A stretch of DNA of 64,000 nucleotides, from assembly GCF_014194695.1 (NCBI RefSeq), contig NZ_JACIAH010000001.1:434001-498000 (forward strand), written 5' to 3'. The position numbers and the translations under genes were made by a program. How positions within the stretch are numbered: the first letter of the stretch is position 1; each line of letters starts with the position of its first letter. The stretch is from Rhizobium sp. BK399 (GTDB lineage: Bacteria; Pseudomonadota; Alphaproteobacteria; Rhizobiales; Rhizobiaceae). Below the pieces are notes generated by a model. That model saw only the letters and a list, made by a program, of their open reading frames with translations, searched no databases and had not been told where the DNA came from. Of this stretch, positions 15,200 to 25,194 are shown piece by piece.

Positions 15200-17338
15200 G
15201 TGACGGATCCGGACAATCCAGAAAAACGGCCGCGCAAGCAACGCCACCTGCTTTTGAAGATCGACTCGTGGATCGATTCGACCATCTGGAACGCCGGTTT
15301 CCGCTCCGCCGAGATCTGGGAAGACATCACCATCTTCTTCCGCCGCTTCCGCGTTCGCGGCTGGAAGCGCATCGTCTTCGAACTGGCCGGCGAAGGTCTG
15401 ACATGGGGCTCCGTCGGCGCCGTGCTGATGCTTGCCCTTGCCCAGCCTGCCTTCGAGGCTACCAAGGAAGATTGGCGCAATCGCGGCGACTACGCCGTTA
15501 CCTTCCTCGATCGCTATGGCAACGTCATCGGCCATCGCGGCGTCATCCACCAGAATTCCGTGCCGATCGACGAGTTGCCTGACGCGCTGATCAAATCGGT
15601 GCTTGCAACCGAGGACCGGCGCTTCTTCGACCATTTCGGCATCGACGTCATCGGCCTCTTCCGTGCGGTTGTGACCAACGCCCAGGCCGGCGAAGTCGTG
15701 CAGGGCGGTTCGACGCTCACGCAGCAACTCGCCAAGAACCTGTTCCTTTCCAACGAACGCTCGATCGACCGAAAGATCACCGAAGCCTTCCTGGCGCTGT
15801 GGCTCGAAGCCAACCTTTCCAAGAAGGAGATCCTCTCCACCTATCTCGACCGCGCCTATATGGGTGGCGGCACGTTCGGTGCGGCGGCGGCGGCGCAGTT
15901 CTATTTTGGCAAGAGCATCACCGACGTCAATCTGGCCGAATCCGCCATGCTCGCCGGCCTGTTCAAGGCGCCGGCCAAATACGCGCCGCACGTCAACCTG
16001 CCGGCAGCGCGCGGCCGCGCCAACGAGGTGCTGACCAACCTCGTGCAAAGCGGGTTGATGACCGAGGGCCAGGTGATCGCCGCCCGACGCAACCCGGCGA
16101 CAGTCGTCGACCGCAACCAGGTGGAATCGCCCGACTTCTTCCTCGACTGGGCCTTCGACGAGGTGATGCGACTATCGCCGCGCTTCCACCAGCATTCGCT
16201 CGTCGTTCGGACCACGATCGACATGGGCCTGCAGAGCGCGGCCGAAGATTCCGTCGAGACGTCGCTGCGTGAATATGGCGAGAGCTACCACGCCAAGCAG
16301 GGCGCGATGGTCGTGCTCGAGAACGGTGGCGCTGTGCGCGCCATGGTCGGCGGCCGTGATTATGGCGAGAGCCAGTTCAATCGCGCCACCAAGGCGCTGC
16401 GCCAGCCGGGCTCGTCGTTCAAGGTCTATACCTATTCGGTGGCGATGGAGAGCGGCATGACGCCGGATACCATCGTCGTCGATGCGCCGATCTACTGGGG
16501 CAACTGGAGCCCGCACAACTACGCCAACAAATATGCCGGCCGCGTCACCATCGCGACCGCCATCGCCCAGTCGATCAACACCATTCCGGTGCGGCTTGCC
16601 AAGGAGAAGCTCGGAATCCAGCCGATCCGCGCCATGGCGAAGAACCTCGGCGTGGAATCGCCGGTGCGTGACGACGTGACCATCCCGATCGGCACCTCCG
16701 AGGTGACCGTGCTCGACCAGGCGACCGCCTATGCCGTCTTCCCGGCAGGCGGCTACCAGTCTCGCCGCCACGGCATCACCCAGGTCCTCGACTACGGCGG
16801 CGACGTTCTCTACGACTTCGACCGTGACGAGCCGCCCGCCAAGCGGGTGCTCTCCGAAAAGGCCGATACCTACATGAACCAGATGCTGTCGCGGGTGCCC
16901 TATGTCGGCACGGCGCGAAAGGCCGCGCTCGACAACGGCATCCTCACCGCCGGCAAGACCGGCACGACGCAGGCTTATCGTGACGCCTGGTTCATCGGCT
17001 ATACCGGCAACTACACGGCCGCCGTCTGGTTCGGCAACGACGACTACACCTCGACCAACAAGATGACCGGCGGCTCGCTGCCCGCCATGACCTTCAAGCG
17101 CGCCATGGATTATGCCCATCAGGGCATCACGCTTCGGCAGATCCCCGGCACGCAGCCGCTGCCGCCCGACAAGAACGCCAAGACCGTTGCCGCAGCCAAG
17201 CCGGAGGAAGGCAGCCCGGCTCCCCTCGTTCGTCCGCGGATGCTCTCGGTCGAGTCAACCCGCATTATCAAGGATCTTGGGCAAGCGCTGAAGACGGCCC
17301 CGCCGCTGGCGGCGCAGAAGGTGGCGAGCGCCGACTGA
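15200..17338 (+). CDS. Class A penicillin-binding protein (1A family, transglycosylase/transpeptidase)
   Basis: This 712-residue bifunctional enzyme builds peptidoglycan at the outer face of the inner membrane. A cytoplasmic N-terminus is followed by one membrane anchor (about 65-82). The GT51 domain has the catalytic Glu138 in ATEDRRFFDH and GGSTLTQQLAKNLF (169-182). The transpeptidase domain has SxxK at Ser405-Lys408, SxN in AQSINT and KTGT at Lys586. The start is GTG at 15200 with a weak ribosome site. The C-terminal tail (after 660) is Pro/Ala-rich. It is monocistronic. Confidence 0.93.
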   Translation: MTDPDNPEKRPRKQRHLLLKIDSWIDSTIWNAGFRSAEIWEDITIFFRRFRVRGWKRIVFELAGEGLTWGSVGAVLMLALAQPAFEATKEDWRNRGDYAVTFLDRYGNVIGHRGVIHQNSVPIDELPDALIKSVLATEDRRFFDHFGIDVIGLFRAVVTNAQAGEVVQGGSTLTQQLAKNLFLSNERSIDRKITEAFLALWLEANLSKKEILSTYLDRAYMGGGTFGAAAAAQFYFGKSITDVNLAESAMLAGLFKAPAKYAPHVNLPAARGRANEVLTNLVQSGLMTEGQVIAARRNPATVVDRNQVESPDFFLDWAFDEVMRLSPRFHQHSLVVRTTIDMGLQSAAEDSVETSLREYGESYHAKQGAMVVLENGGAVRAMVGGRDYGESQFNRATKALRQPGSSFKVYTYSVAMESGMTPDTIVVDAPIYWGNWSPHNYANKYAGRVTIATAIAQSINTIPVRLAKEKLGIQPIRAMAKNLGVESPVRDDVTIPIGTSEVTVLDQATAYAVFPAGGYQSRRHGITQVLDYGGDVLYDFDRDEPPAKRVLSEKADTYMNQMLSRVPYVGTARKAALDNGILTAGKTGTTQAYRDAWFIGYTGNYTAAVWFGNDDYTSTNKMTGGSLPAMTFKRAMDYAHQGITLRQIPGTQPLPPDKNAKTVAAAKPEEGSPAPLVRPRMLSVESTRIIKDLGQALKTAPPLAAQKVASAD

Positions 17339-17716
17339 GATCCACTGGCTTGACCTTAGCCGCCGCCGGACAATCCGGAACACGCGTCTTGCGCATTGGG
17401 GCCTAGTGTCGGCGTCGCACTTCAATCTGGCGGCGAAAGTGAAGATATGCGATATTCGCGCCCGGGACGGTTGCCAACACTCAGGCAAACGCCAGAGCGA
17501 GCATTTCATCGCTAGCCATTGACGTTTCGATGGCGGGTGGGCCTCTCGTCACCCTATGGCGAGCAATCAGAGCTGCATTCACACAACTCAGCATATCCCG
17601 CTGTGGCGGCGTCGTGCCGCGCAGTTTCACAAACTCAGATCGTCACAGGCATGAGGGCACCCTTTTGCTGTGAGAAAACAATCGCGATTAGATCAGTGAA
17701 ACGGAGGGCATCAATC
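17339..17716. other. Intergenic region upstream of arylsulfatase gene
   Basis: No gene is supported in these 378 bases. The open frame of the sulfatase extends into it from 17519 but without a ribosome binding site. The stretch looks less GC-rich than the preceding gene, the first sign of the change in composition that continues through the sulfatase/DUF1254 island. I see no strong hairpin or operator. Confidence 0.5.
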
Positions 17717-19402
17717 ATGAGTAGCACGAGAAACCTTTGCTTTGGTCTGCTGGCTTCCGCGTTGGCGACCGCGCTGGCCCCGCCAGCAGTTGCGCAGCAA
17801 CAGCAGCCAAAGCCGAACATTGTCGTCATCATGGGTGACGATGTCGGCTGGTTCAACCTAGGCGCCTATCACCGCGGAATCATGTCCGGAAAGACCCCTA
17901 ACCTCGACAAGCTGGCGTCTGAGGGCATGATGTTCACCGACTATTATGCGGAGGCGAGTTGCACTGCCGGCCGGGCGAGCTTCATCACCGGGGAAATTCC
18001 TTTGCGGACCGGCCTGACGACCGTCGGCCAGGCGGGCGCCGATGTCGGCATGCCCGACAAAGCTGCCACCCTGGCCACCGTGCTGAAGGCCGAAGGATAC
18101 GCTACCGGCCAATTTGGAAAGAACCATCTTGGCGATCTGAACAAGTATCTGCCGACGCTGCATGGCTTCGATGAATTCTTTGGCTACCTCTATCACCTCG
18201 ATGCGATGTCAGACCCCTATTGGTATTCGTTTCCTAATGACCAATCGTACCGAGATAAATTCGGGCCGCGCAATTTGGTCCACAGCTTTGCAACGGACAC
18301 TGACGATACAAGCGAGCTGCCCCGTTGGGGCAAGGTCGGCAAGCAGCGGATCATAGACGAGGGTCCCCTCGCACCATATCCCGACATGTCCAACGTCCCG
18401 AACATGCATGACATAGTACCCAAGGCCAAGTACGACATGGGCACATTCGACGAAGTGCTGGTCAAGGCTTCGTGCGACTTCATGGACAAGGCCAAGACCG
18501 ACGGAAAGCCGTTTTTTGTCTGGCACAACACGACGCGCATGCATGTCTGGACCTATCTGTCGCCCAAGTACCAGGCCCTCATGAACAGCGACACCAACTA
18601 TGGTCTTGAGGAAGCCGGCGTGGCGCAGCTCGACGACAGTGTCGGCGCCCTCATGAAATGTGTCGAAGACGCAGGCCAAGCCGATAACACCATCGTCGTT
18701 TTCACGACCGACAATGGGGCGGAGGTCTTTACCTGGCCGGACGGTGGCATGACGCCATTCAAGGGCACCAAAGGCACAGTCATGGAGGGAGGCTTCCGCG
18801 CGCCGGCCATCATCCGCTGGACGGGGAAGGTCAAGCCGGGATCAGTCGAGAACGGCATTTTCTCGGCCCTGGATTGGTTTCCGACGCTAGCGGCAGCAGC
18901 CGGCAATACCGAGATCACCGACCAGTTGCTCAAGGGTGTGAAGCTCGGCGACAAGACCTACAAGAACCATCTTGATGGCTACAATCAGTTGGACTTGTTG
19001 CTGGGCAAATCACCCTCCGCACGACATGAATTCTTCTACTTCGGTGGCCCTGCCCTGGGGGCAGTTCGCCTCGATAACTTCAAGTTCCAGTTCTTCCAAC
19101 AGCCGCAGGGCTGGCCCGGCGGCAAGGTAACGACTGACATGCCCACCATGGTCAACATCCGTCAGGATCCGTTCGAGCGGACACCATCGATTGGTCAGCA
19201 AAGCCTCAATGATCAAGGTGGAGGCTACATGAACGACTTCTTTGCGCGCGAGTTCTGGCGGTTCGTCAGCGTTCAGCAGGAAGTCGCCAAGCTTGCTCTC
19301 ACGGCGGTCGACTATCCCCCGATGCAGGATCCGGCCTCGTTCAATCTGGATGCTGTAAAGCGGCAGATCGACGCTGCGATCAAAAACAAGCCGGGCAACT
19401 GA
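17717..19402 (+). CDS. Exported type I arylsulfatase
   Basis: A 561-residue sulfatase with a Sec signal peptide (about 1-31, ending APPAVAQ). The N-terminal metal site NIVVIMGDDVGWFN and the catalytic motif CTAGR (Cys82-Arg86, to be converted to formylglycine) are complete, with the Ala variant of the C-x-P/A-x-R signature. Further active-site strands are FGKNHLGD, the VWHNTTRMH segment and FTTDNGAE. It should hydrolyse sulfate esters in the periplasm; the substrate is unknown. GGAGGG precedes the ATG. It is next to a cyclase and DUF1254 genes, suggesting a sulfur- or osmolyte-related island, which is inference. Confidence 0.92.
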   Translation: MSSTRNLCFGLLASALATALAPPAVAQQQQPKPNIVVIMGDDVGWFNLGAYHRGIMSGKTPNLDKLASEGMMFTDYYAEASCTAGRASFITGEIPLRTGLTTVGQAGADVGMPDKAATLATVLKAEGYATGQFGKNHLGDLNKYLPTLHGFDEFFGYLYHLDAMSDPYWYSFPNDQSYRDKFGPRNLVHSFATDTDDTSELPRWGKVGKQRIIDEGPLAPYPDMSNVPNMHDIVPKAKYDMGTFDEVLVKASCDFMDKAKTDGKPFFVWHNTTRMHVWTYLSPKYQALMNSDTNYGLEEAGVAQLDDSVGALMKCVEDAGQADNTIVVFTTDNGAEVFTWPDGGMTPFKGTKGTVMEGGFRAPAIIRWTGKVKPGSVENGIFSALDWFPTLAAAAGNTEITDQLLKGVKLGDKTYKNHLDGYNQLDLLLGKSPSARHEFFYFGGPALGAVRLDNFKFQFFQQPQGWPGGKVTTDMPTMVNIRQDPFERTPSIGQQSLNDQGGGYMNDFFAREFWRFVSVQQEVAKLALTAVDYPPMQDPASFNLDAVKRQIDAAIKNKPGN

Positions 19403-19463
19403 TCGACCCTGCTCAAAAGGACGGGTGGCCCCAATCAGGCTACCCGTCTGTATCCGAGCAGAC

Positions 19464-19625
19464 CGGACGGCATCCGCGAGCACCCATTTCTTGTCAAGGA
19501 ATTCCTTGGTCGGGCCACAGGCGCGGAACATCAGCTCGAACTTCCTTTTCGGATCAGTCGGGACCCAGTTGGCCTCTTTGCCTTTCGGCGCGCCTAGGGA
19601 CCAAAATAGAGATCGATGGAACCGT
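19464..19625 (-). pseudogene. Truncated, frameshifted copy of DUF1254/DUF1214 protein C-terminus
   Basis: About 160 bases match the 3' end of the intact DUF1254 gene (22623-22786) at roughly 90% identity by eye, in the same orientation. The frame is broken by a 2-nt insertion (around 19591-19596, GGCGCGCCTAGGG versus GGCGCCTTGGG). Translated in two frames it gives DGSIDLYFGP and FRACGPTKEFLDKKWVLAD, the family's C-terminal blocks. No upstream body of the gene remains. It lies between the sulfatase and cyclase genes and forms a direct repeat with the intact gene. Confidence 0.85.
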
Positions 19626-19785
19626 CCGCTTTCCGTGGACAGTCATGTCCGTGTCGTCCACCTCGACGCCGTCGTTCACAAGAAGGATGAGGGCTCGATG
19701 GAGGTGGAGATCGCCACTTACCACTTGTTGACTCACCCGCAGTTGAACAATAATTTGCTAACTCAGTCGTTAGGCTTGTCCTCAC

Positions 19786-21486
19786 ATGACGGATCAATCT
19801 CTTCAGCGTCGCCTTGCCGCCATCGTCGTTGCCGATGTGGTGGGATTTTCACGCCTGATGGAGGCTGATGAAGTCGCAACGCTGGCGAGCCTCAAGGAAC
19901 TTCGTTCTGGCGTCATCGAGCCGGCGGTGATGCGTAACAACGGTCGCATCTTCAAGGTCATGGGCGACGGATTCCTAATCGAATTCAGTAGCGCGGTGCA
20001 CGCGGTCGCTGCAGCATTGGAAATGCAGCGGGCCACCTCTGCTGTTTCCGGTGACCGGCGCTTGCTTTTGCGTGTAGGCGTCAATCTGGGAGATGTCGTT
20101 GACGACGGTTCAGACGTCCTCGGCGACGGCGTCAATGTCGCGGCGCGCCTCGAGACGCAGGCCGCACCGGGAGGTATCTGCATTTCAGCCAACGTTCACG
20201 GCGAGATTGTCGGCAAGATCGGCGATCGGTTCTTTGATGGAGGCGAACGCTACCTGAAGAACCTGACCCGCCCGGTCCACGTGTGGCATTGGCCGGATGC
20301 GCTGCAGAGCATGTTGCCGCTGCCCGAGTGTCCCTCGATCGCTGTATTGCCTTTCACGAATACGAGTGGGGATGAAGCGGACGCGCCTTTCGTCGACGGC
20401 TTGACCGAAGACCTCATCATCGACCTTTCCCGTACGGCTGGCCTGTTCGTCATCGCGCGCAATTCCGTGAACGGCTACAAGGGCAAGCCGGTTGATGTAC
20501 GGTTGGTCGCCCAGGAGCTCGGCGTCCGCTACATCCTTGAGGGGAGCGCCAGACGTGCAATGGGCCGTGTCCGTATCAATGCCAAATTGATCGACGCGCT
20601 TGGCGGCCAGCAATTGTGGGCCGACCGGTTTGACAGGACGGTGGAAGATGTTTTCGAACTACAGGATGAAGTTAACGCCAAGATTGTTGAAGCCCTCGTC
20701 GGCCGGCTGACCATCCCGGCGCAGCGTAATCGGCCGAAGAACTTTGAGGCCTACGATCTATGCGTGCGCGCCCGCCGCCTGACGGAAGAATCGCCGCAAA
20801 CCGAGCGTGAGGCCTATATGCTGCTCCAACGCGCGGTTGAGCTCGAGCCATCATATGCTGAGGCCCTCGGCCTGCTCGCCTATAACCGTTGGCTTGCCTG
20901 GACTCATTTCGGCGAGCCCGAAGATCCTAACCGTCGGATGGCGGCGACGTTCGCACAGGAGGCGGTCGAACTAGATCCCAACGATGCCGGCTGCCGTTAC
21001 GTTCTGGGGACCATTTTGGCTTATGAGCAGCGATGGGAAGAATCGGAGGCCGCCTTCGCCAAGGCCCTGGAGCTGGACCCCAACCACGCCGACACCTGGG
21101 CCGCCATGTCGGACGTGTCCGTGCTGGACGGCAGGGTTGCCGACGGACTAGCGCAGATCGAAAAAGCTCTGCGGCTCAATCCCCATCCAACCTGCTGGTA
21201 TCTCTGTCATCTCGGGCAGGCGCAATACGCCGCGCGTGACTATGAGGCGGCAGCCGCTACACTCCGCAGGGAAGACACGTATCGTACCAACTCACGCAAA
21301 TTCCTGGCTGCGACGCTTGCGCAGTTGGGCCACCGTGAAGAGGCGCGACGAGAAGCAGAATTGTTCCTGATCGCCCACCCTCATTTCACGATCAGCCATT
21401 GGCTCAACTCCCAGCCGCTACGCGATGCATCTGTACGAGACCACTTTGTCGACGGCTTCCGAAGGGCCGGCCTGCCGGAACGGTGA
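19786..21486 (+). CDS. Class III adenylate cyclase fused to TolB-like and TPR domains
   Basis: The 566-residue product starts with a class III cyclase domain (1-180). Metal Asp17 (VADVVGFS), Asp61 and the base-recognising Lys57 (FKVMGDGF), Asp114, Asn117 and Arg121 (GDGVNVAAR) are all present, so it should make cAMP. Residues 190-310 resemble the TolB/FlgO-like segment found in this family (IAVLPFTNTSGD, YILEGSARR, QLWADRFDR). From about 320 on, TPR repeats follow (AVELEPSYAEALGLLA, AFAKALELDPNHADTW). No signal or membrane segment. It lies between two copies of the DUF1254 3' end and is probably the island's regulator. Confidence 0.9.
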   Translation: MTDQSLQRRLAAIVVADVVGFSRLMEADEVATLASLKELRSGVIEPAVMRNNGRIFKVMGDGFLIEFSSAVHAVAAALEMQRATSAVSGDRRLLLRVGVNLGDVVDDGSDVLGDGVNVAARLETQAAPGGICISANVHGEIVGKIGDRFFDGGERYLKNLTRPVHVWHWPDALQSMLPLPECPSIAVLPFTNTSGDEADAPFVDGLTEDLIIDLSRTAGLFVIARNSVNGYKGKPVDVRLVAQELGVRYILEGSARRAMGRVRINAKLIDALGGQQLWADRFDRTVEDVFELQDEVNAKIVEALVGRLTIPAQRNRPKNFEAYDLCVRARRLTEESPQTEREAYMLLQRAVELEPSYAEALGLLAYNRWLAWTHFGEPEDPNRRMAATFAQEAVELDPNDAGCRYVLGTILAYEQRWEESEAAFAKALELDPNHADTWAAMSDVSVLDGRVADGLAQIEKALRLNPHPTCWYLCHLGQAQYAARDYEAAAATLRREDTYRTNSRKFLAATLAQLGHREEARREAELFLIAHPHFTISHWLNSQPLRDASVRDHFVDGFRRAGLPER

Positions 21487-21594
21487 CAACAGGTGGCCCG
21501 AACGGGCCGCCCGTCAGCGCTCTTGGGTCTGCGCATGCATTACCGCAAAGCATCCGGCAGGCGTTGGCAAAACTTCGGCGGAAAGGGCGCCGCC

Positions 21595-22317
21595 TCAGGG
21601 AACGCCCGTCGCTGCCCGCTTCTCCAGTGCCTTTCTGATCGCCGTATGGCTGCTCTCATTTCGCTGCACCATCAGCGACGTTGCCGCTGCGCTTGCCTTG
21701 TCGGGATGGCCCGCGTCAAACGGGGGTGAAGGATCATATTCGATCCCCAGCTGAATGGCCTGGGCGACCTCGGGCCCGGCGACTTCCGCAACGACACTGA
21801 AAGCGAAATCGATCCCCGCCGTGACACCGCCTGAGGTGACAACGTTGCCATCGCGCACAATACGCCCTTCTTCGTGGATCGCGCCGACCAGTGGAAGCAG
21901 GTCGACATAGGCCCAATGCGTCGTCGCCCGCCGCCCCTCCAGCAATCCGGCTGCGCCGAGCAGAAAGGCGCCGGTGCAGACCGACGTTACGTAGGTTGCC
22001 TGCCTCCCCTGCCGCCCAACGAAATCGACCAGTTCGGAATCCGCAAGCGCCTCCATGACGCCGGAGCCACCCGGCACGCAAAGCAAGTCGAGCGCGGGGC
22101 AAGTCTCAAATGTGTCGGTCGGCAAGAAAGCAAGACCGCGATCACTCGAAATCGGCTGCAAGGTCTTTGCGACAACGTGGGCCTTAACGTCAGGGAATTT
22201 GCTTGGGACTGAAAGCGAGGGCGGAGTTCCGAGCCTGCTCAAGACCTCGAACGGCCCGGTGAAGTCAAGCTGCGTAATCCCGGGAAAGATCACGAAGCCG
22301 AGGTTGAAATCGGACAT
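21595..22317 (-). CDS. DJ-1/PfpI family protein, isonitrile hydratase-like
   Basis: A 240-residue single-domain class I glutamine amidotransferase-like protein. The nucleophile elbow is TSVCTGAFLLGAAGLL with Cys114, followed by the ATTHW motif that includes the His; the N-terminal FPGITQLDFTGPFEVL contains the acidic residue. This pattern is that of isonitrile hydratase and the N-terminal halves of GlxA-type regulators, but no AraC domain follows. GGGGGAG lies before the ATG at 22317. Gene neighbours are the cyclase and DUF1254 genes. Confidence 0.85.
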   Translation of the reverse strand: MSDFNLGFVIFPGITQLDFTGPFEVLSRLGTPPSLSVPSKFPDVKAHVVAKTLQPISSDRGLAFLPTDTFETCPALDLLCVPGGSGVMEALADSELVDFVGRQGRQATYVTSVCTGAFLLGAAGLLEGRRATTHWAYVDLLPLVGAIHEEGRIVRDGNVVTSGGVTAGIDFAFSVVAEVAGPEVAQAIQLGIEYDPSPPFDAGHPDKASAAATSLMVQRNESSHTAIRKALEKRAATGVP

Positions 22318-22613
22318 GCTGCATTCTCCCCCCATAGGCACATACAATGGCGATCATAGCACTCTACACACGCCTGCAACCGCGGAGAATTAACCGCTCC
22401 CCAGCCATGACATTTGGTGCGCCAGGGCAACCGCGCCCACGCCAGACCGTTCGAAGAGGGCCCGACACTCACCGCCACGGTCGGGCGGCCCCGTCTGTGT
22501 TAGACCCGCGCACAGGAGATGAAGAGACCAAGTCCCCATTTTGCGAACCTGAATCCATTGGTCATGCATCCATCCTCCAAGCGAGGTGAGCCATCCGCAT
22601 GCCTTGAACGACA

Positions 22614-24020
22614 CTATTTGTCCACGCGGACGACATCCGCCAGTACCCATTTCTTGTCAAAGAACTCCTTGGTCGGGCCATAGGCGCGGAACATCAGCTC
22701 GAACCTCCTTTTCGGATCCGTCGGGACCCAGTTCGCCTCTTTGCCTTTCGGCGCCTTGGGACCAAAATAGAGATCGATGGAACCGTTGCCGTTCTTGGCA
22801 AGCTCGGGAATTTGCGACGAGCGGCTGGCACGCGACACGTTCTTGATCAAGGCGTGCGTCTGCCGGTCATAGGCCGTCACCGACCAGTACTGCTGAACAG
22901 GGACATGCGGCGGGACGTTCAGCCGATAGGTGGCGCGACCGTCGAACTCGCGGCCATCCTTGTCGCGGATCGAGATCGAATAGAATTGCCCCGCGCCAAG
23001 CCGTTTGAGACCGATATAGGCGTAGCTGTAGGCGACGCCGCGATGATCGACCGGATAGGCATTTTCCTCGTCGAAGCCACGTCCGCCCGCCTGGATCAGG
23101 TCCGGATAGGTTGGAAAGGTCCAGCGGCTCTTGTCGCTGAAGAACGGTGGAAATCCGGCATCATACTTTGCTTCGAGCAGCAACTGCGCGTCCTTCATGC
23201 CCTTGCTCAGCAGCGATTTCATATGCTGATCCGGTTCGAACGGTTTGCCCTTCTCGATACCGAGGGATTTCAGCTGGTCGATCATCACGCGATCGCGCAC
23301 GATCCATGGTTCTTCCTGAACGACGCGGTTGAGGTTCTCGAAGAAGCTCGTATCCCATTTGATCGTGGAATCGAACAGAACATCCTTTACGTCGCTGAAG
23401 ACCGTTTCCGGCGGATTGCCGGAGGCCGACAGCGGATAGATTTTCAGCTTCTTGCCATATTCGATTGAAGCCTGAACATCCGCATCGGCGTGGCTCGGAA
23501 GGTTGGAGCGAAGCAGCATGTAGCCGCCGTCCACCTCAGACTGAAGCGGAATGAACCCGTCCGGAAGCTTTTCCTTGTAGCCCGGCGGCAGCACCACGAA
23601 CTTCCCGCCCTTGCCCTTGTCGATGCCGAGCAGGCCGGCATCCTCCAAAGGCAACTGCCATGCCGTAACGATGTTGGCGTTGAAGGATGCTTTGGCCTCC
23701 GCAGGCGGCAGATCCAGAACCACCGGGCCATCCTTGGTGGTGAAGAACACCATGAAGTAGAGCGCGTCCGGATTGGGGGTCAGGGTCTGGTTCCGCCAAT
23801 CCAGCGGGCGACCCCAGTAGATGACCTGGCCCACCTTCCCCGGTGTCTTGGCCAGCATTTCCTGGCGCATCAGGTCATAGTTGACCACAGGCATACCCCA
23901 GACGACCGCCTGCACGGCCTTTCGCTCGATCTCCCTGTCGAACACCTGCTGCGTGGTTCGGTCCGCTGCAATGGCAGGAACCCCAAGCAGCAACAGGCAC
24001 AGCAACGCGACGAATCTCAT
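22614..24020 (-). CDS. Exported DUF1254/DUF1214 domain protein (long form)
   Basis: The 468-residue product has a Sec signal peptide (1-19, LLLLGVPAIAA). The N-terminal DUF1254 domain contains WGMPVVNYDLMRQ, the NPDALYFMVFF motif and VVLDLPPA; the C-terminal DUF1214 domain has YWSVTAYDRQTHAL, NGSIDLYFGP and the FRAYGPTKEFFDKKW block. The family's reaction is not known to me. GGAGG precedes the ATG. It is followed upstream by a second, shorter DUF1254 gene only 77 bases away in the same direction, likely one operon. Its 3' end is duplicated as a broken copy at 19464-19625. Confidence 0.88.
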   Translation of the reverse strand: MRFVALLCLLLLGVPAIAADRTTQQVFDREIERKAVQAVVWGMPVVNYDLMRQEMLAKTPGKVGQVIYWGRPLDWRNQTLTPNPDALYFMVFFTTKDGPVVLDLPPAEAKASFNANIVTAWQLPLEDAGLLGIDKGKGGKFVVLPPGYKEKLPDGFIPLQSEVDGGYMLLRSNLPSHADADVQASIEYGKKLKIYPLSASGNPPETVFSDVKDVLFDSTIKWDTSFFENLNRVVQEEPWIVRDRVMIDQLKSLGIEKGKPFEPDQHMKSLLSKGMKDAQLLLEAKYDAGFPPFFSDKSRWTFPTYPDLIQAGGRGFDEENAYPVDHRGVAYSYAYIGLKRLGAGQFYSISIRDKDGREFDGRATYRLNVPPHVPVQQYWSVTAYDRQTHALIKNVSRASRSSQIPELAKNGNGSIDLYFGPKAPKGKEANWVPTDPKRRFELMFRAYGPTKEFFDKKWVLADVVRVDK

Positions 24021-24097
24021 GGCGTCATTCCTCCAGCACATGTTGCGGGTGACGGATGTTGCCATCTATCCCCGCGCGGTCGTGACGACCCGATCAG

Positions 24098-25114
24098 CTA
24101 TTGCATTGCCTTTGGGAACTGCCACTTTCCGTCCAGGATATCGGCGCTCGGCCGATACAGGCGAACCATGTAGTTCCAGCCTTCTGTTATCGGCAGGCAG
24201 TTGGCGGTCTTTCCGTCACATCCGCCGAACTGAACATGCACGGAGCCGTCATCGTCCTTCTTGGCGGTGACATTGTTGAGCGTGTAGGCGTTCAGCTTGT
24301 TCGGCTGGTAATAGCCTTTCTCGTTGTAGACGCTGATGGACCAGAATCCTTCAACTGGCACATCCTTGACCTCGAGCTTGTAGATGGTTTTGCCGTCGTT
24401 CTTCTCGGGCGTGACATTGAGATAGGTCGCATCCTTCTGTGGATTTCCGCCCCAGGCCGAAGCTGCGCCGATAAGGCGTCGAACCGGGTCAACGTCTTCC
24501 TTCGTCCCAAACATCCGGTTTGTGTCAGGCAGCGTGGCAGCCAGTTCCAGCAGCGCCTTTCTCACTTTCGTCTGGCTTGCCTGATCCCAATGGGGAACCT
24601 CGAAACTGCCAGGTGACTTCTGTTCCACCTTGATCGCGTCCTGGAGGGCATGCGCCTGTTTTACGTCTTCGGCGTCATGCGGATTTACAAGCGTCCGAAC
24701 GGCGACAACCACATATCGCGTTCCGATCTTGTCCTTGACGAGGGTGTAACTCCCCGGTTCGTAAATGACATCATGCGTGTACTGATCGATGACCTGCATC
24801 GACATGAAGCGCTTGCCGGCGCCCGGAAGTGTTACCGTTACTGGCCCGGCACCGAGATCGAAGACAGCGGCCGAATAGAGCGTGTCGCGGTTTGTCCGGA
24901 TGACGAGCTGATGATCGATCGGACTGAGTTCGCGATGATGCTTGAACTTTGCGAAACCGTCGTCCTTGACGATGTTCCCGAAATAGAGATCAGATTCAGC
25001 CCGCGGGAAGTTGTCGGGCGTCACCGGAACGGCGTCCTTGGTAGCGGCCTGCGCGAGAACGCCGTTGGTGCCCAGCACCAAAAGCAACGCCGTGATGACT
25101 GCCTGCTGCCCCAT
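24098..25114 (-). CDS. Exported DUF1254/DUF1214 domain protein (short form)
   Basis: A 338-residue secreted protein: signal peptide 1-22 (LLLVLGTNGVLAQA), DUF1254 blocks VIRTNRDTLYSAAVFDL and MSMQVIDQYTHDV, then DUF1214 blocks GFWSISVYNEKGYY, DGSVHVQFGG and WNYMVRLYRPSADILDGKW. It lies first in a two-gene run with the long form. Its promoter region carries an 18-nt motif (25177-25194) that is repeated upstream of the distant DUF1254 gene at 60468, which points to common control. Confidence 0.88.
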   Translation of the reverse strand: MGQQAVITALLLVLGTNGVLAQAATKDAVPVTPDNFPRAESDLYFGNIVKDDGFAKFKHHRELSPIDHQLVIRTNRDTLYSAAVFDLGAGPVTVTLPGAGKRFMSMQVIDQYTHDVIYEPGSYTLVKDKIGTRYVVVAVRTLVNPHDAEDVKQAHALQDAIKVEQKSPGSFEVPHWDQASQTKVRKALLELAATLPDTNRMFGTKEDVDPVRRLIGAASAWGGNPQKDATYLNVTPEKNDGKTIYKLEVKDVPVEGFWSISVYNEKGYYQPNKLNAYTLNNVTAKKDDDGSVHVQFGGCDGKTANCLPITEGWNYMVRLYRPSADILDGKWQFPKAMQ

Positions 25115-25176
25115 ATGTCAGTTCCTCCATTGGTTCTTCACTCGGAGCAAGCCTTCCACCGAGATAAGGGAATTGG

Positions 25177-25194
25177 AAGTACGTTACGGTAAAT
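25177..25194 (-). promoter_or_regulatory. 18-nt motif shared by two DUF1254 promoters (copy 1)
   Basis: Read on the minus strand this is ATTTACCGTAACGTACTT, 62 bases upstream of the DUF1254 start at 25114. The identical 18-mer occurs at 60373-60390 in the same orientation relative to another DUF1254 gene. The core TACCGTAACGTA is an imperfect palindrome, as expected for an operator. Function is inferred. Confidence 0.55.
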
